Assembly: GCF_022899935.1 (NCBI RefSeq)
Contig: NZ_JALJCJ010000003.1
Location: 124,001 to 188,000, forward strand
Source of the DNA: Shinella curvata
Lineage (GTDB): Bacteria > Pseudomonadota > Alphaproteobacteria > Rhizobiales > Rhizobiaceae
Direction of reading: 5' to 3'
DNA: 64,000 nt
Numbering within the stretch: the stretch's first letter is position 1; every line of letters begins with the position of its first letter. A program made the translations under genes and the position numbers. A model generated the notes under the pieces. It made no database searches. It worked only from the letters and a program-made list of their open reading frames with translations, and had not been told where the DNA came from. This document shows positions 1 through 8,219 of the stretch, one piece after another.

Positions 1-1558
1 CGGCCAGCTCGATGACGATGCGGCCCGAACGGTGCTTTGCCGTCAGGCGAACCGTGCCCTCGGGGTTCTTGCCGAGAGCTTCGCGCTTCTCCGGCATTTC
101 GAGGCCGTGGTCGACCGCGTTGCGGATCATGTGCGTCAGCGGCTCGGCAAGCTTGTCGATGACGGTCTTGTCGACTTCGGTGTTCTCGCCTTCGGTGATG
201 AGGCGGACTGACTTGCCGGTGATGTCGGCGATTTCTCGGACGGTACGGGCCATGCGCTGGAAGACCGGCTTGACCGGCTGCGCGCGGATGGCCATGACCG
301 AATCCTGGATCTCGCGGGTGAGCTGCTGAAGCTCTTCGAGACCCATATTGATCGAGGACGTGCCATTGGTGTCGTTCTCGACGACGCTCTGCGAGAGCAT
401 CGCCTGGTTGATGACGAGCTCGCCGACGAGGTTGATCAGGCGGTCGACGCGGTCCAGATCGACGCGGATCGTCTGGCCTGCGGCAGCGGCCTGGTTGGCC
501 TGGGCGGCACTTGCGGCCGAGGCGGCAGCGGAGGCCGCCTTGTTTTCGGCAGCGCGGCTCGCGGCCTGCGCGACCTTGGTCACGGTTTCGGCGGCGGCGA
601 CGGCTGCGGCGACATCGCCTTCCATGACGGCCGGCTCGTCGCCCGCGGAGGACGCGCCGTCATCGAGCATCGACAGGTCGAAGGGCACCGGCTGCATCGG
701 CTGCTCTTCGTCTTCCGTCACCTCGCCGACGACATCTTCCTCGATGGTCTGGATATCGAGATCGCAATCCCACTCGGCGAATTCGAAGACGGAGCGCACG
801 CCGTCCTCGCCCTTTTCGGTGGTGACCGAGATCTTCCAGGAGAAATAGGCTTCCTCCGGATTCATCTTGTCGAGCGTCGGCAGGGCATCCATGTCGCAAT
901 AGACACTCATCTCGCCGAGACGGGAGACATCGCGCAGCAGGAGAACGGCTTCATTGCCCTTGGCGTAGAGGTCCTTCTTCGGCTTGAACGCGATCTGGAT
1001 GGTCGGCACGTAGTGGTCGGCCGGCTCGTCGTCGAAATCGCCGAAGGAGAACGGGATCGGCTGGAAGCCTTCGTCGTTGACGGCGGGCTTTTCAACCACC
1101 ACCGGCGCCGGGGCGGCCGCCTTGGGAGCAGCGGCTGCGGGCTTCGGGGCCGGGGCTTCAGCCGCGGCCGGAACCTCGCCATGGGCGAGCGCTTCCAGTT
1201 CGCGGATCAGGGTGCGGCTGCGCGCTTCATCGACGCTTCCGCCGTCGCGCGCCGCATTCGTCAGGTCGGCCAGGACGTCGGCTGACTTGAGCATGACCTT
1301 CAGGACATCCTGGGTCGGCTCCAGCTTGTTGGATCGAACGCAATCCAGTGTCGTCTCGAACACGTGGGCGAAGGAGACGAGGTCATCGAGGCCGAATGCA
1401 CCGGCACCGCCCTTGATCGAATGCACGGCACGGAACACGGCGTTGACCGTTTCCGGGTCGCGATCCCCGTCGTTCAGCTTCAAGAGACCGGATTCCAGTT
1501 CGGCGAGCTGCTCCTCGCATTCCTGGAAAAAGATCTCTTTGATTTCGTTCATATCCAT
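1..1558 (-). CDS. cheA: Chemotaxis histidine kinase CheA (3' part cut off by the window edge)
   Basis: CheA autophosphorylates under receptor control and passes phosphate to CheY and CheB. About 519 codons are present. The P1 phosphotransfer domain is at the N-terminus with the phosphorylated His at residue 46 (motif AVHSIKGG). An Ala/Pro-rich linker follows, then the dimerization helices. The ATPase domain shows its N-box (HMIRNAVDHG) near residue 475. The C-terminal part of the ATPase domain and the CheW-like domain lie beyond position 1. The chosen start gives MDMNEIKEIF, which fits rhizobial CheA. It follows cheY1 after 23 bp in the same direction, so it is in the che operon. The family call is secure; only the end is missing. 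Confidence 0.96.
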   Translation of the reverse strand, partial: MDMNEIKEIFFQECEEQLAELESGLLKLNDGDRDPETVNAVFRAVHSIKGGAGAFGLDDLVSFAHVFETTLDCVRSNKLEPTQDVLKVMLKSADVLADLTNAARDGGSVDEARSRTLIRELEALAHGEVPAAAEAPAPKPAAAAPKAAAPAPVVVEKPAVNDEGFQPIPFSFGDFDDEPADHYVPTIQIAFKPKKDLYAKGNEAVLLLRDVSRLGEMSVYCDMDALPTLDKMNPEEAYFSWKISVTTEKGEDGVRSVFEFAEWDCDLDIQTIEEDVVGEVTEDEEQPMQPVPFDLSMLDDGASSAGDEPAVMEGDVAAAVAAAETVTKVAQAASRAAENKAASAAASAASAAQANQAAAAGQTIRVDLDRVDRLINLVGELVINQAMLSQSVVENDTNGTSSINMGLEELQQLTREIQDSVMAIRAQPVKPVFQRMARTVREIADITGKSVRLITEGENTEVDKTVIDKLAEPLTHMIRNAVDHGLEMPEKREALGKNPEGTVRLTAKHRSGRIVIELA

Positions 1559-1581
1559 CGGGAATAATCCTGGCTGAGGGA

Positions 1582-1947
1582 TTAGGCGGTTACGCGCTCG
1601 ATTGCGTCGATCAGCTTGGTCGGATCGAAGGGCTTGACGATCCAGCCCGTCGCACCGGCCTGACGGGCGCGGTTCTTCTTTTCGGCATCGCTTTCGGTGG
1701 TCAGAACCAGGATCGGGATCGCCCGGAACTTCTCGTTGCGGCGCACGCCTTCGATGAAGCCGAAGCCGTCAAGGCGCGGCATGTTGATGTCGGTGACTAT
1801 GACGTCGGGATTGGCATTCTCGAGGACTTCGAGGCCCTCGACGCCGTCTTCCGCCTGGATCGTCTCGAAACCCGCATTGTTGAGGGTCACGAGAAGCATG
1901 TTCCGGATTGTCCGGGAATCATCCACGGTCAAAACTTTTTTCTTCAT
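1582..1947 (-). CDS. cheY1: Chemotaxis response regulator CheY1
   Basis: A single receiver domain of 121 residues with no output domain. The acidic pocket (D9, D10), the phosphoacceptor D53 in VTDINMP, the switch Thr83/Thr84 and the conserved K105 are all visible. It follows cheS with a 4-bp overlap and precedes cheA by 23 bp. In Sinorhizobium meliloti the CheY1 encoded at this place acts mainly as a phosphate sink that drains CheA through CheY2, the motor-binding regulator encoded further downstream. By position I infer the same sink role here. Confidence 0.95.
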   Translation of the reverse strand: MKKKVLTVDDSRTIRNMLLVTLNNAGFETIQAEDGVEGLEVLENANPDVIVTDINMPRLDGFGFIEGVRRNEKFRAIPILVLTTESDAEKKNRARQAGATGWIVKPFDPTKLIDAIERVTA

Positions 1948-2243
1948 TGCCCAGCCTCCTGTGCCAGCAAGTGATCAATATTCACGCCGATAAGTTGCAT
2001 TGTCTTCATGAAAGGGTCGGAAACCTTGCCGAAGGTGAAAGGCTTGCCTTCCTCCTCCCAGCTCTTGGCGCCCGCCATCAGGACCTGGGCACAGAGCGCA
2101 CCGACCCGCTCGACCGCCGAAGCGTCGATAACGAGCGGATTGCCCTTGAGGCCCATGAGCTGCTGGTGCAGTGCCGTCGCCTCGTTGAGATCGAGCACGG
2201 GGGCAAGGCTTAAACTTTTCTGAGCGGCTTTCTTGCTCGCCAT
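1944..2243 (-). CDS. cheS: CheS-like STAS-domain protein of the chemotaxis operon
   Basis: A 99-residue protein that resembles an anti-sigma-antagonist (STAS) fold, with LDLNEATALHQQL followed by NPLVIDASAVERV in the region of the conserved loop. It lies between the receptor icpA and cheY1, the position of orf2/cheS in Sinorhizobium and Agrobacterium. S. meliloti CheS binds CheA and speeds CheY1 dephosphorylation, so a CheA accessory role is the best inference. The symbol rests on position and size as much as on sequence. The stop codon overlaps the cheY1 start (ATGA), which suggests translational coupling. Confidence 0.82.
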   Translation of the reverse strand: MASKKAAQKSLSLAPVLDLNEATALHQQLMGLKGNPLVIDASAVERVGALCAQVLMAGAKSWEEEGKPFTFGKVSDPFMKTMQLIGVNIDHLLAQEAGQ

Positions 2244-2402
2244 TACCGGGTTCCTTTTGTGGGCCAGGGACTCGTGAGCCCGTTTCTGGGGCTGCGTCTG
2301 TCTGAGGTCATCATTCCGCCGTTCGGCGCGGGCGGCAGGCCATCTTCCGAAGCCAGGCTGCGCGTCGTGGAGAACCAGTGTCTGGGTTGCCGCGTCGCCA
2401 TC

Positions 2403-4001
2403 TCACCCTCCAAAGCCGACGGCGCGTGCCGTCAGGAAATCGAGGGGAGCGACATCCGTCGCCAGGGGCTCTACAGCGGCACGCGGCATTGCCGGAGCCG
2501 GGCGAACCGGGCGGGCCTCGCGCTGCGCCGAAACGCGGAATTCGCGGATCGTGCGGCCGAGTTCGAGGATGACGGTATGAAGATCGTGGCCTTCGGAGCC
2601 GATGCGACCGGCATCCGACGCGTCTGCTTCGAGTGCACGGCTGGCGCGGCCGATATCGGCTGTGACACCATCGAGCCCTTCGGCATCGACGGCGCTTTCG
2701 CGCACGATGCCGGTGATGGCATCGTTGATGCCCTCGACCTGGCGCACGATGTTGCCGATCGCATCCTGCGTGCGATGAACGTGCTCGACGCCGGTCTCGA
2801 CCTGCGACTTGGTGCTGGTGACGAGCTGCTTGATCTCGCGCGCCGCATCCGCGGAGCGCTGAGCGAGGGCTCGCACTTCCTGCGCGACGACCGCGAAGCC
2901 GCGACCGCTGTCGCCGGCGCGGGCCGCCTCGATACCGGCATTGAGCGCCAGGAGATTGGTCTGGAAGGCGATCTCGTCGATCACGCCGATGATCTGGCCG
3001 ATCTTTTCCGCCGACGCTTCGATATCGGCCATGGCCGACATGGCCTCGCCGACGATATTTCCGCTCTGGGTCACCGAATCCTGCGTCGCAAGCGCGGCGG
3101 ACTGGGCCTTGCGGGTTTCATCAAGCGTCTGGCGAACGCGACCGACGATGGCGCCCAGTGCATTGGCGGTTTCGATGAGGTTCGCCGACTGCTCGGCCGA
3201 ACGGGCCGAAAGACTGCCAGCACCGGAGGCAAGCGTGCCGACGAGGCGGTCGCTTTCCGTGGCGCGATCGGCGGCGGAGGCCAGGTGCTTCTGGATTTCG
3301 TCGAGCGCGCCATTCAGCGTATCGGCCATATCGCGCCATGCCTCGGGCATCTCGCCGGAGACGCGGGCGGAGAAATCGAGGGCCGATAGGCCGCGGATCG
3401 TTTCGCCGAAGACGCGGTCGAGTTCGGCGCGGTCTTCGCGGCGCTGGTCGGCCAGCGCCCGGCCATGCGCGTGGCGCAACTCGTTGAAGCGCAGCGAAAC
3501 GCCGATTTCCGCATCCACCATGGCGGTGCGGATAAAGGCGGAGACGAGCTCGGTCAGTTCCTTGCGGCGCGCCTTACCGGCGCCGGGCAGGATGGATTTC
3601 GGCCAGTATTCCTCGATCAGGCCGGAAACGACCGTTTCGACGACGACCGAATGGCCTGCAATGCGCCAGCGCGGGTCGAGCCCCATCTGGCTTTCGCTGT
3701 CGGAGAGGATCTTGACCCGCTCGGCATAAAGGCCGTCGAAACGCGCGTCGGTCAGAACGCTCCAGTGGGAGCTCTGGAGGTCGTGCAGGCGGTCGATCTG
3801 GCGCTCGCTCTGAAAGTGGCGGGCGGCATCGGGAAAGGTTTGGAAACGCTGGAAGAGATCGCGAAGCGCCGTTTCGACATGCCGTTCGAGCGTCTGGCGA
3901 TGGTGGCGGAGCGTTTCGCCCTGGGCTGTCTCGACACCGGCAAAGCGCAAACGGTCGCGCAGGCTGGCTGCCTGTCCCGTTCGAGCGTTTTCTGCCGGCA
4001 T
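2403..4001 (-). CDS. icpA: Soluble chemoreceptor with globin-like sensor domain (IcpA type)
   Basis: About 532 residues from this start, with no membrane segment, so the receptor should be cytoplasmic. The N-terminal ~170 residues resemble the sensor-globin (protoglobin) domain of HemAT-like receptors, with the landmarks [15 protein letters not shown] and [11 protein letters not shown] short HAMP-like linker leads to a methyl-accepting signalling domain whose tip ([20 protein letters not shown]) is canonical. The position normally held by the proximal haem His is Glu103 (SESQMGL), so haem binding is doubtful. The frame stays open to a GTG at 4106 and an ATG at 4073, neither with a clear ribosome site. 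I chose the ATG at 4001 because the globin homology begins just after it. It is the first gene of the che operon. Confidence 0.85.
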   Translation of the reverse strand: MPAENARTGQAASLRDRLRFAGVETAQGETLRHHRQTLERHVETALRDLFQRFQTFPDAARHFQSERQIDRLHDLQSSHWSVLTDARFDGLYAERVKILSDSESQMGLDPRWRIAGHSVVVETVVSGLIEEYWPKSILPGAGKARRKELTELVSAFIRTAMVDAEIGVSLRFNELRHAHGRALADQRREDRAELDRVFGETIRGLSALDFSARVSGEMPEAWRDMADTLNGALDEIQKHLASAADRATESDRLVGTLASGAGSLSARSAEQSANLIETANALGAIVGRVRQTLDETRKAQSAALATQDSVTQSGNIVGEAMSAMADIEASAEKIGQIIGVIDEIAFQTNLLALNAGIEAARAGDSGRGFAVVAQEVRALAQRSADAAREIKQLVTSTKSQVETGVEHVHRTQDAIGNIVRQVEGINDAITGIVRESAVDAEGLDGVTADIGRASRALEADASDAGRIGSEGHDLHTVILELGRTIREFRVSAQREARPVRPAPAMPRAAVEPLATDVAPLDFLTARAVGFGG

Positions 4002-4418
4002 TTCCTGCACCAGTATGCTCCCAAACCAACGATGCCCGGTTGCCCGGATGGGCGACCGACCGAATTTTCGCATGGAGGAGACGTTGGTGACCCAAGCCGT
4101 GCTCACGAGGCGGTGCGCTGCCGAAAATCCGGCGCAGGCGCGGTCACCCTTCGATCCATGATCAAATTCTGTGAAACTCGAATACCGGCTCTGATCCGGT
4201 ACGGCGGGTCGGCATCATGCCTGGGTGAGAAATGGCGAATTTCCCATTCCGACGTGTAGAGCAATGTTTATGGTTAATTCCTTGCCTGAAGGTTAATAGT
4301 TTATGCCTTGCTTCTGAGTTCGCTAAAATTAAACGAGCAGCCGTAACGTCAGCTACACGCAAGCTCGCGCGCGTAGGGTGCCCTCATGAACTGACAATGA
4401 TGTCAGGAGGAACGGACA
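4002..4418. other. Intergenic region upstream of icpA and of a small plus-strand ORF
   Basis: About 400 bases, AT-rich between 4160 and 4340, which should hold the divergent promoters for the che operon (minus strand) and the 37-codon ORF at 4419 (plus strand). GGTTAAT occurs twice near 4271-4295, but the spacing does not fit a CtrA box. Part of the left end would be coding if icpA starts at its upstream GTG or ATG. I see no RNA gene here. Confidence 0.5.
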
Positions 4419-4532
4419 ATGATTGTTCTGGCATTGGGCGCCACGGTGATTGCAGCGGCAACGCTGGCCGCCATCACGCTGCTTCTCGATATCGACGCCG
4501 GCCGGGCCCCGGCCAAGGCCCGGGTTTTCTAA
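4419..4532 (+). CDS. Small hydrophobic peptide, 37 residues, unknown function
   Basis: A short reading frame (ATG at 4419, TAA at 4530-4532) preceded by a near-perfect ribosome site, AGGAGG at 4405-4410, eight bases before the start. The product begins MIVLALGATVIAAATLAAIT, a single predicted membrane segment, followed by a short tail with three basic residues (RAPAKARVF). It stands alone between the che and rha operons on the opposite strand to both. I do not recognise a family. The Shine-Dalgarno match and the clean membrane-helix composition argue for real translation, but a frame this short could occur by chance. Confidence 0.55.
   Translation: MIVLALGATVIAAATLAAITLLLDIDAGRAPAKARVF
4502..4528 (+). 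terminator. Possible intrinsic terminator overlapping the end of the 37-codon ORF
   Basis: A perfect 7-bp stem (CCGGGCC at 4502-4508 with GGCCCGG at 4517-4523, 8-base loop) followed by GTTTTCT. The hairpin lies inside the last codons of the small ORF. It would end a short plus-strand transcript before the convergent rhaK gene. Confidence 0.45.
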
Positions 4533-4554
4533 ACCCCGCCCGCGACCATCATCC

Positions 4555-5916
4555 TCACGCCTTGTCGGCGAGCGCGCGCCAGCGTGCCGCATAGCCAGCC
4601 GCACCCGGCGGCAGGTCTTGCGTGACCGCAACCAATGCCGGCTCCGGTGCGCATCCCGCCGCAAGGCAGGCGGCGCCGATGCTCGTGCCCGTGGCGCTGC
4701 CGCCGGCCAGCACGTCGCGGCCCGTCGCCACCCCCAGCATCATCAGGAACGCCCTGTTGGCCGCAAACGGCCCCTCGACGATGACGGGACCGTCGGCGCC
4801 GACGAGATCGAGGCAGGTGGCGGTCATCAGCGCGAGGTGGAACGCAATCACGGCCTGCGCCTCGTCGTCACTCAGGGCATCGCGCGGAACAGTCCAGCGC
4901 GCCTTGCGGCCGGGATAGGGCCCGGACTCCTCCGGCATCGACGGGAGCAGCATGACGTCGCGGTCCAGCACGGCGGCGATGGCGGAGGCCGGGAGATCGC
5001 CGGACTTGCCGCCAAGCGTCGAAAAGGCCCGGCCGCCCATGAAGCGGGAGGACGGCACGGGATCGCCGAGCGCATTGACATTGATCAGCGTATCGCGTGC
5101 TTCGTCCAGGGCGACAGGCTTTGCGCCGATCGCCATGACCACGACCCAGGTGCCGGTGGAGACGACCGCATAGGGTGCCTTTCGCGTCAGCACATAGGGC
5201 AAAAGCGAGGCGTTGGAATCGTGGATGCCACAAAACACCGGTGTGTCAGGCCGAAGACCGGCCGCCGCTGCGATTTCGGGCAGGATCGGCCCGAGCGTAT
5301 CACCCGCCTTACGCACCGGCGGCATCATATCCGTCCAGCCCTCGTCTTTCACGAGACTGGAGAAGCGGCCGTTCCGCGGTTCCCAAAGATCGGCATGGCA
5401 GCCGAGCGAGGTCACTTCGCTGGCGGCCACACCGGTCAGGCGGAAGGACCAGTATTGCGCATACATCAGGATATGGCGCGTTCTGGCGAAGGCCTCGGGG
5501 AAACGCGTCGACTGCCAATAAATCTGCAGGCCGGCATTGAGGCCCATCGGCATGATCGGCGTACCGCTCTCGGCGAAGGGCGGGCGGATCTTTCGATAGG
5601 CTTCCGCAGCCTCCTGCGGGCCTTCATGCTCGTAGTCCAGCACCGGCAGGACAAGTCCACCGTCTTCGCCGACCAATGCCGCAGTCGCGCCATGGGTCGT
5701 GACGGAGATGGCATCGATCGGGCGTTCCGCATTCAGCGCGGCGAGGCTCTCGATGATGAAAGCCCAGAGCTTTTCCGTGTCGAAATGCGGATAGGGCGCG
5801 GCGTTCACCACCCCGTTCGGCATGGTGCGGGCGGCGACCTCGCGAAAAGTCTCGCCATCGACCAGCACGACCTTGGCATTCGTCTTGCCGATATCGACGA
5901 CGGCAATGGTCTTCAT
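4555..5916 (-). CDS. rhaK: L-rhamnulose kinase RhaK (FGGY family)
   Basis: A carbohydrate kinase of 453 residues with the N-terminal phosphate-binding motif VVDIGKTNAK and the FGGY-type second lobe (VVSTGTWVV, IVEGPFAANRAFL). It should phosphorylate L-rhamnulose to rhamnulose-1-phosphate, the substrate of RhaD. It is the last gene of the rhaRSTPQMK operon, five bases after the mutarotase gene. In Rhizobium leguminosarum RhaK is also needed for activity of the rhamnose ABC transporter, which fits its co-transcription with the transporter genes. Function is assigned from family plus operon; FGGY sequence alone would not fix the sugar. Confidence 0.9.
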   Translation of the reverse strand: MKTIAVVDIGKTNAKVVLVDGETFREVAARTMPNGVVNAAPYPHFDTEKLWAFIIESLAALNAERPIDAISVTTHGATAALVGEDGGLVLPVLDYEHEGPQEAAEAYRKIRPPFAESGTPIMPMGLNAGLQIYWQSTRFPEAFARTRHILMYAQYWSFRLTGVAASEVTSLGCHADLWEPRNGRFSSLVKDEGWTDMMPPVRKAGDTLGPILPEIAAAAGLRPDTPVFCGIHDSNASLLPYVLTRKAPYAVVSTGTWVVVMAIGAKPVALDEARDTLINVNALGDPVPSSRFMGGRAFSTLGGKSGDLPASAIAAVLDRDVMLLPSMPEESGPYPGRKARWTVPRDALSDDEAQAVIAFHLALMTATCLDLVGADGPVIVEGPFAANRAFLMMLGVATGRDVLAGGSATGTSIGAACLAAGCAPEPALVAVTQDLPPGAAGYAARWRALADKA

Positions 5917-5920
5917 CGGC

Positions 5921-6235
5921 TCAATCCATATGGAAGACGGTGAGGAGCGGCACGGCGACAGGCTCGTTGTCCGGCTTCGTCTGCATGATATCGGCCATAT
6001 GCGCCCACCAGCGCTTCATGACGGGATGGTCTGGCAGGTCGGCCATGGTGTGATCGCCGCGCCGCCAGAGCACGCCGAAGAGCAGGTTCGTCTCCTCGTC
6101 GAGATGGATGGAGTAGTCGGAGACGCCGGCCTCCTTGAGGAGCGCGGAGAGTTCCGGCCAGATCGCATCGTGCCGCACTTTGTATTCGACCGCGCAGCCG
6201 GGATTGAGCCGCATGCGAAAGGCATATTTCTCCAT
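5921..6235 (-). CDS. rhaM: L-rhamnose mutarotase (RhaM/RhaU)
   Basis: A 104-residue cytoplasmic protein of the rhamnose mutarotase family, which interconverts the alpha and beta anomers of L-rhamnose. It begins [19 protein letters not shown] and contains the family pattern [20 protein letters not shown] and the C-terminal WWAHMADIM. The length is normal for the family. It lies between the permease gene rhaQ and the kinase gene rhaK, with only a few bases on each side. In R. leguminosarum the equivalent gene is called rhaU. Confidence 0.93.
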   Translation of the reverse strand: MEKYAFRMRLNPGCAVEYKVRHDAIWPELSALLKEAGVSDYSIHLDEETNLLFGVLWRRGDHTMADLPDHPVMKRWWAHMADIMQTKPDNEPVAVPLLTVFHMD

Positions 6236-6238
6236 GGC

Positions 6239-7243
6239 TCAATGGCTCCTGCGACCACGAAAGCGGCGATAGAGGATCGGCAGCGCGATGACGGAGATCA
6301 AAAGCAGGCCAATGAAGATCGACATGACGATGCCGGGCACATTGAGCAGGCCGAAGCCAAAGGTCACCATGCCCATGATGAGGGCGGCCAGAACGACGCC
6401 GGGAATGGTGCCGGAGCCGCCGAGGATGTTGACGCCGCCAAGCACGACCATCGTCACCACTTCCAGCTCCCAACCGAGCGCGATGGACGGGCGCGTCGAG
6501 CCGAGGCGGGCCGTCAGACAGATCGAGGCGATGGCAGCCATCAGGCCGGTCAAAAGGAAGAGCACGAATTTCACCCGGCCGACGCGCACGCCGGAAAACA
6601 GCGCGGCCGTCTGGTTGTTGCCGATGGCATAGACGGCGCGGCCGAAATTCGTCTTGTGCAGAACGATGCCGTAGATAACGGCGAGTGCGACGAAGAGGCA
6701 GAATTCGAAGGAGAAGACCCACCAGACATAACCCTGGCCGAACCAGGAGAAACTGGCCGGATAGCCGGTGAAGGCCTGATCGCCGAGGATGAGGAAGGAC
6801 AGGCCCCGGAAGAGGCTCATCGTGCCGATCGTCACGACGATAGAGGGCAGGGCGAGACCGGTGACGAGCAGGCCGTTGAAGGCGCCGCAGAGGAGGCCGG
6901 TGGTAAGGCCGATCAGGACCAAGGCGGGCGTATCGAAGCCGAGCTGCACGGCATAGCCCATCACCGTCGAGGTGAGCGCGATGATCGAGGCGACGGAGAG
7001 ATCGATTTCGCCTGATATGATGACCAGCGCCATGGCGAAGGCGATCATTGCCTTTTCGGTGAAGTTGAAGGTCGCGTCGGACAGGTTCCACGGATCGAGG
7101 AAATAGGGCGAGGCGAAGGAGTTCACGAGGAAAATCGCCAGCGCCACGGCGACCAGCAGCGTCTCCCAGCTTTTGATGAGGCGGGCACCGCGGCTTTCAA
7201 GCCGGTCGGGAATGTGGCGTGCAATCGTCTGGACGTCAGCCAT
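6239..7243 (-). CDS. rhaQ: L-rhamnose ABC transporter permease RhaQ
   Basis: A hydrophobic protein of 334 residues of the sugar BPD permease family (RbsC/AraH type) with about eight to ten membrane segments. It carries the family patterns SGEIDLSVASIIALTS and GGVNILGGSGTIPGV, the latter in the EAA-like loop region that contacts the ATPase. I chose the ATG at 7243 (MADVQTIARH) over the longer frame because it sits eight bases inside the end of rhaP, giving the usual coupled overlap. It should form a heterodimeric channel with RhaP. Confidence 0.92.
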   Translation of the reverse strand: MADVQTIARHIPDRLESRGARLIKSWETLLVAVALAIFLVNSFASPYFLDPWNLSDATFNFTEKAMIAFAMALVIISGEIDLSVASIIALTSTVMGYAVQLGFDTPALVLIGLTTGLLCGAFNGLLVTGLALPSIVVTIGTMSLFRGLSFLILGDQAFTGYPASFSWFGQGYVWWVFSFEFCLFVALAVIYGIVLHKTNFGRAVYAIGNNQTAALFSGVRVGRVKFVLFLLTGLMAAIASICLTARLGSTRPSIALGWELEVVTMVVLGGVNILGGSGTIPGVVLAALIMGMVTFGFGLLNVPGIVMSIFIGLLLISVIALPILYRRFRGRRSH

Positions 7244-8219
7244 GGGCGGCCTCCGCTTTCCTGAGAATGACCCGGCCCTTGCGCTTTTCGGCGCGCGCAT
7301 TCACGGCCACGGCGATGATGATGACCATGCCCGAGATCGCCATCTGGGCGAAGGGCGAGATGTTGATGACCGGCAGCGCGTTCTTGATGACGCCGAGGAA
7401 CAGCGCGCCGAGCACCGCGCCGCCGACCGAGCCGATGCCGCCAGCAATCGACACGCCGCCGATGACGCAGGCCGCGATGATATCGAGCTCGAAACCGGCA
7501 GCGATATCGACATAGGCGACGGCATAGCGCGAGACCCAGAGATAACCGGAAAGGCCGGCCAGCGTGCCCGACAGGCAATAGGCGAGGAAGCGCGTGCGGC
7601 CAACGTCGATACCGGTATAGACGGCCGCATGGGGATTGCCGCCGAGCGCAAAGAAGGCGCGGCCAAGCGGCGTGCGGCGCATCACGACGACCATGATCGC
7701 GATAATGACCAGCGACAGCCAGGAAAGCAGCGGGAAGCCGAGCAACGTAGCGCGCGGCAGGGCCTTGAAGGCATCGCTCATCTGGTGCGCGTTGATCCAG
7801 GCGCCGCCGGACAGAAGGAAGATCAGGCCGCGATAGATGGTGAGCGTGCCGAGCGTCACGACGATCGGCGGGATATCGAGCTTCCAGACAAGCAGGCCGT
7901 TGATCGAGCCGAGAGCCGCGCCGAGCGCGACGGCGACGAGGATGATCAGCGGCACCGGCAGACCGGGAAAGGCGGCGTTCAGCATGGCCGCCGCCATGCC
8001 CGACAGGGCGAGATTGGCGGCCATCGACAGGTCGATGCAGCGCGTCAGGATGACGGCCATCTGGCCGAGCGCCAGGATGATCAGGATCGACGTGTCATTA
8101 TAGACATTGGCGAGATTGCCCGGCGCGACGAAGGGCGGAAAGCGGACGGCGATCAGCACCAGCAGCGCGATAATCGCGACGACCAGCAGCATTTCGCGGT
8201 TCTTGAGGAGAAGCTTCAT
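7236..8219 (-). CDS. rhaP: L-rhamnose ABC transporter permease RhaP
   Basis: A second RbsC-type permease, 327 residues, beginning MKLLLKNREMLLVVAIIALL, with about eight to ten membrane segments and the family patterns TRCIDLSMAANLALSG and GGVSIAGGIGSVGGAVLG. The start at 8219 overlaps the rhaT stop by one base (ATGA). The frame continues upstream into rhaT, but that part is a shadow of the ATPase gene. Two distinct permeases with one dual-domain ATPase is the normal architecture of the rhizobial rhamnose importer. Confidence 0.92.
   Translation of the reverse strand: MKLLLKNREMLLVVAIIALLVLIAVRFPPFVAPGNLANVYNDTSILIILALGQMAVILTRCIDLSMAANLALSGMAAAMLNAAFPGLPVPLIILVAVALGAALGSINGLLVWKLDIPPIVVTLGTLTIYRGLIFLLSGGAWINAHQMSDAFKALPRATLLGFPLLSWLSLVIIAIMVVVMRRTPLGRAFFALGGNPHAAVYTGIDVGRTRFLAYCLSGTLAGLSGYLWVSRYAVAYVDIAAGFELDIIAACVIGGVSIAGGIGSVGGAVLGALFLGVIKNALPVINISPFAQMAISGMVIIIAVAVNARAEKRKGRVILRKAEAAHG

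Noticed and set aside
4261-4300. Possible CtrA box upstream of icpA (two GGTTAAT copies)
   Set aside because: The two TTAA elements are 15 bases apart rather than 7, so they do not fit the consensus.
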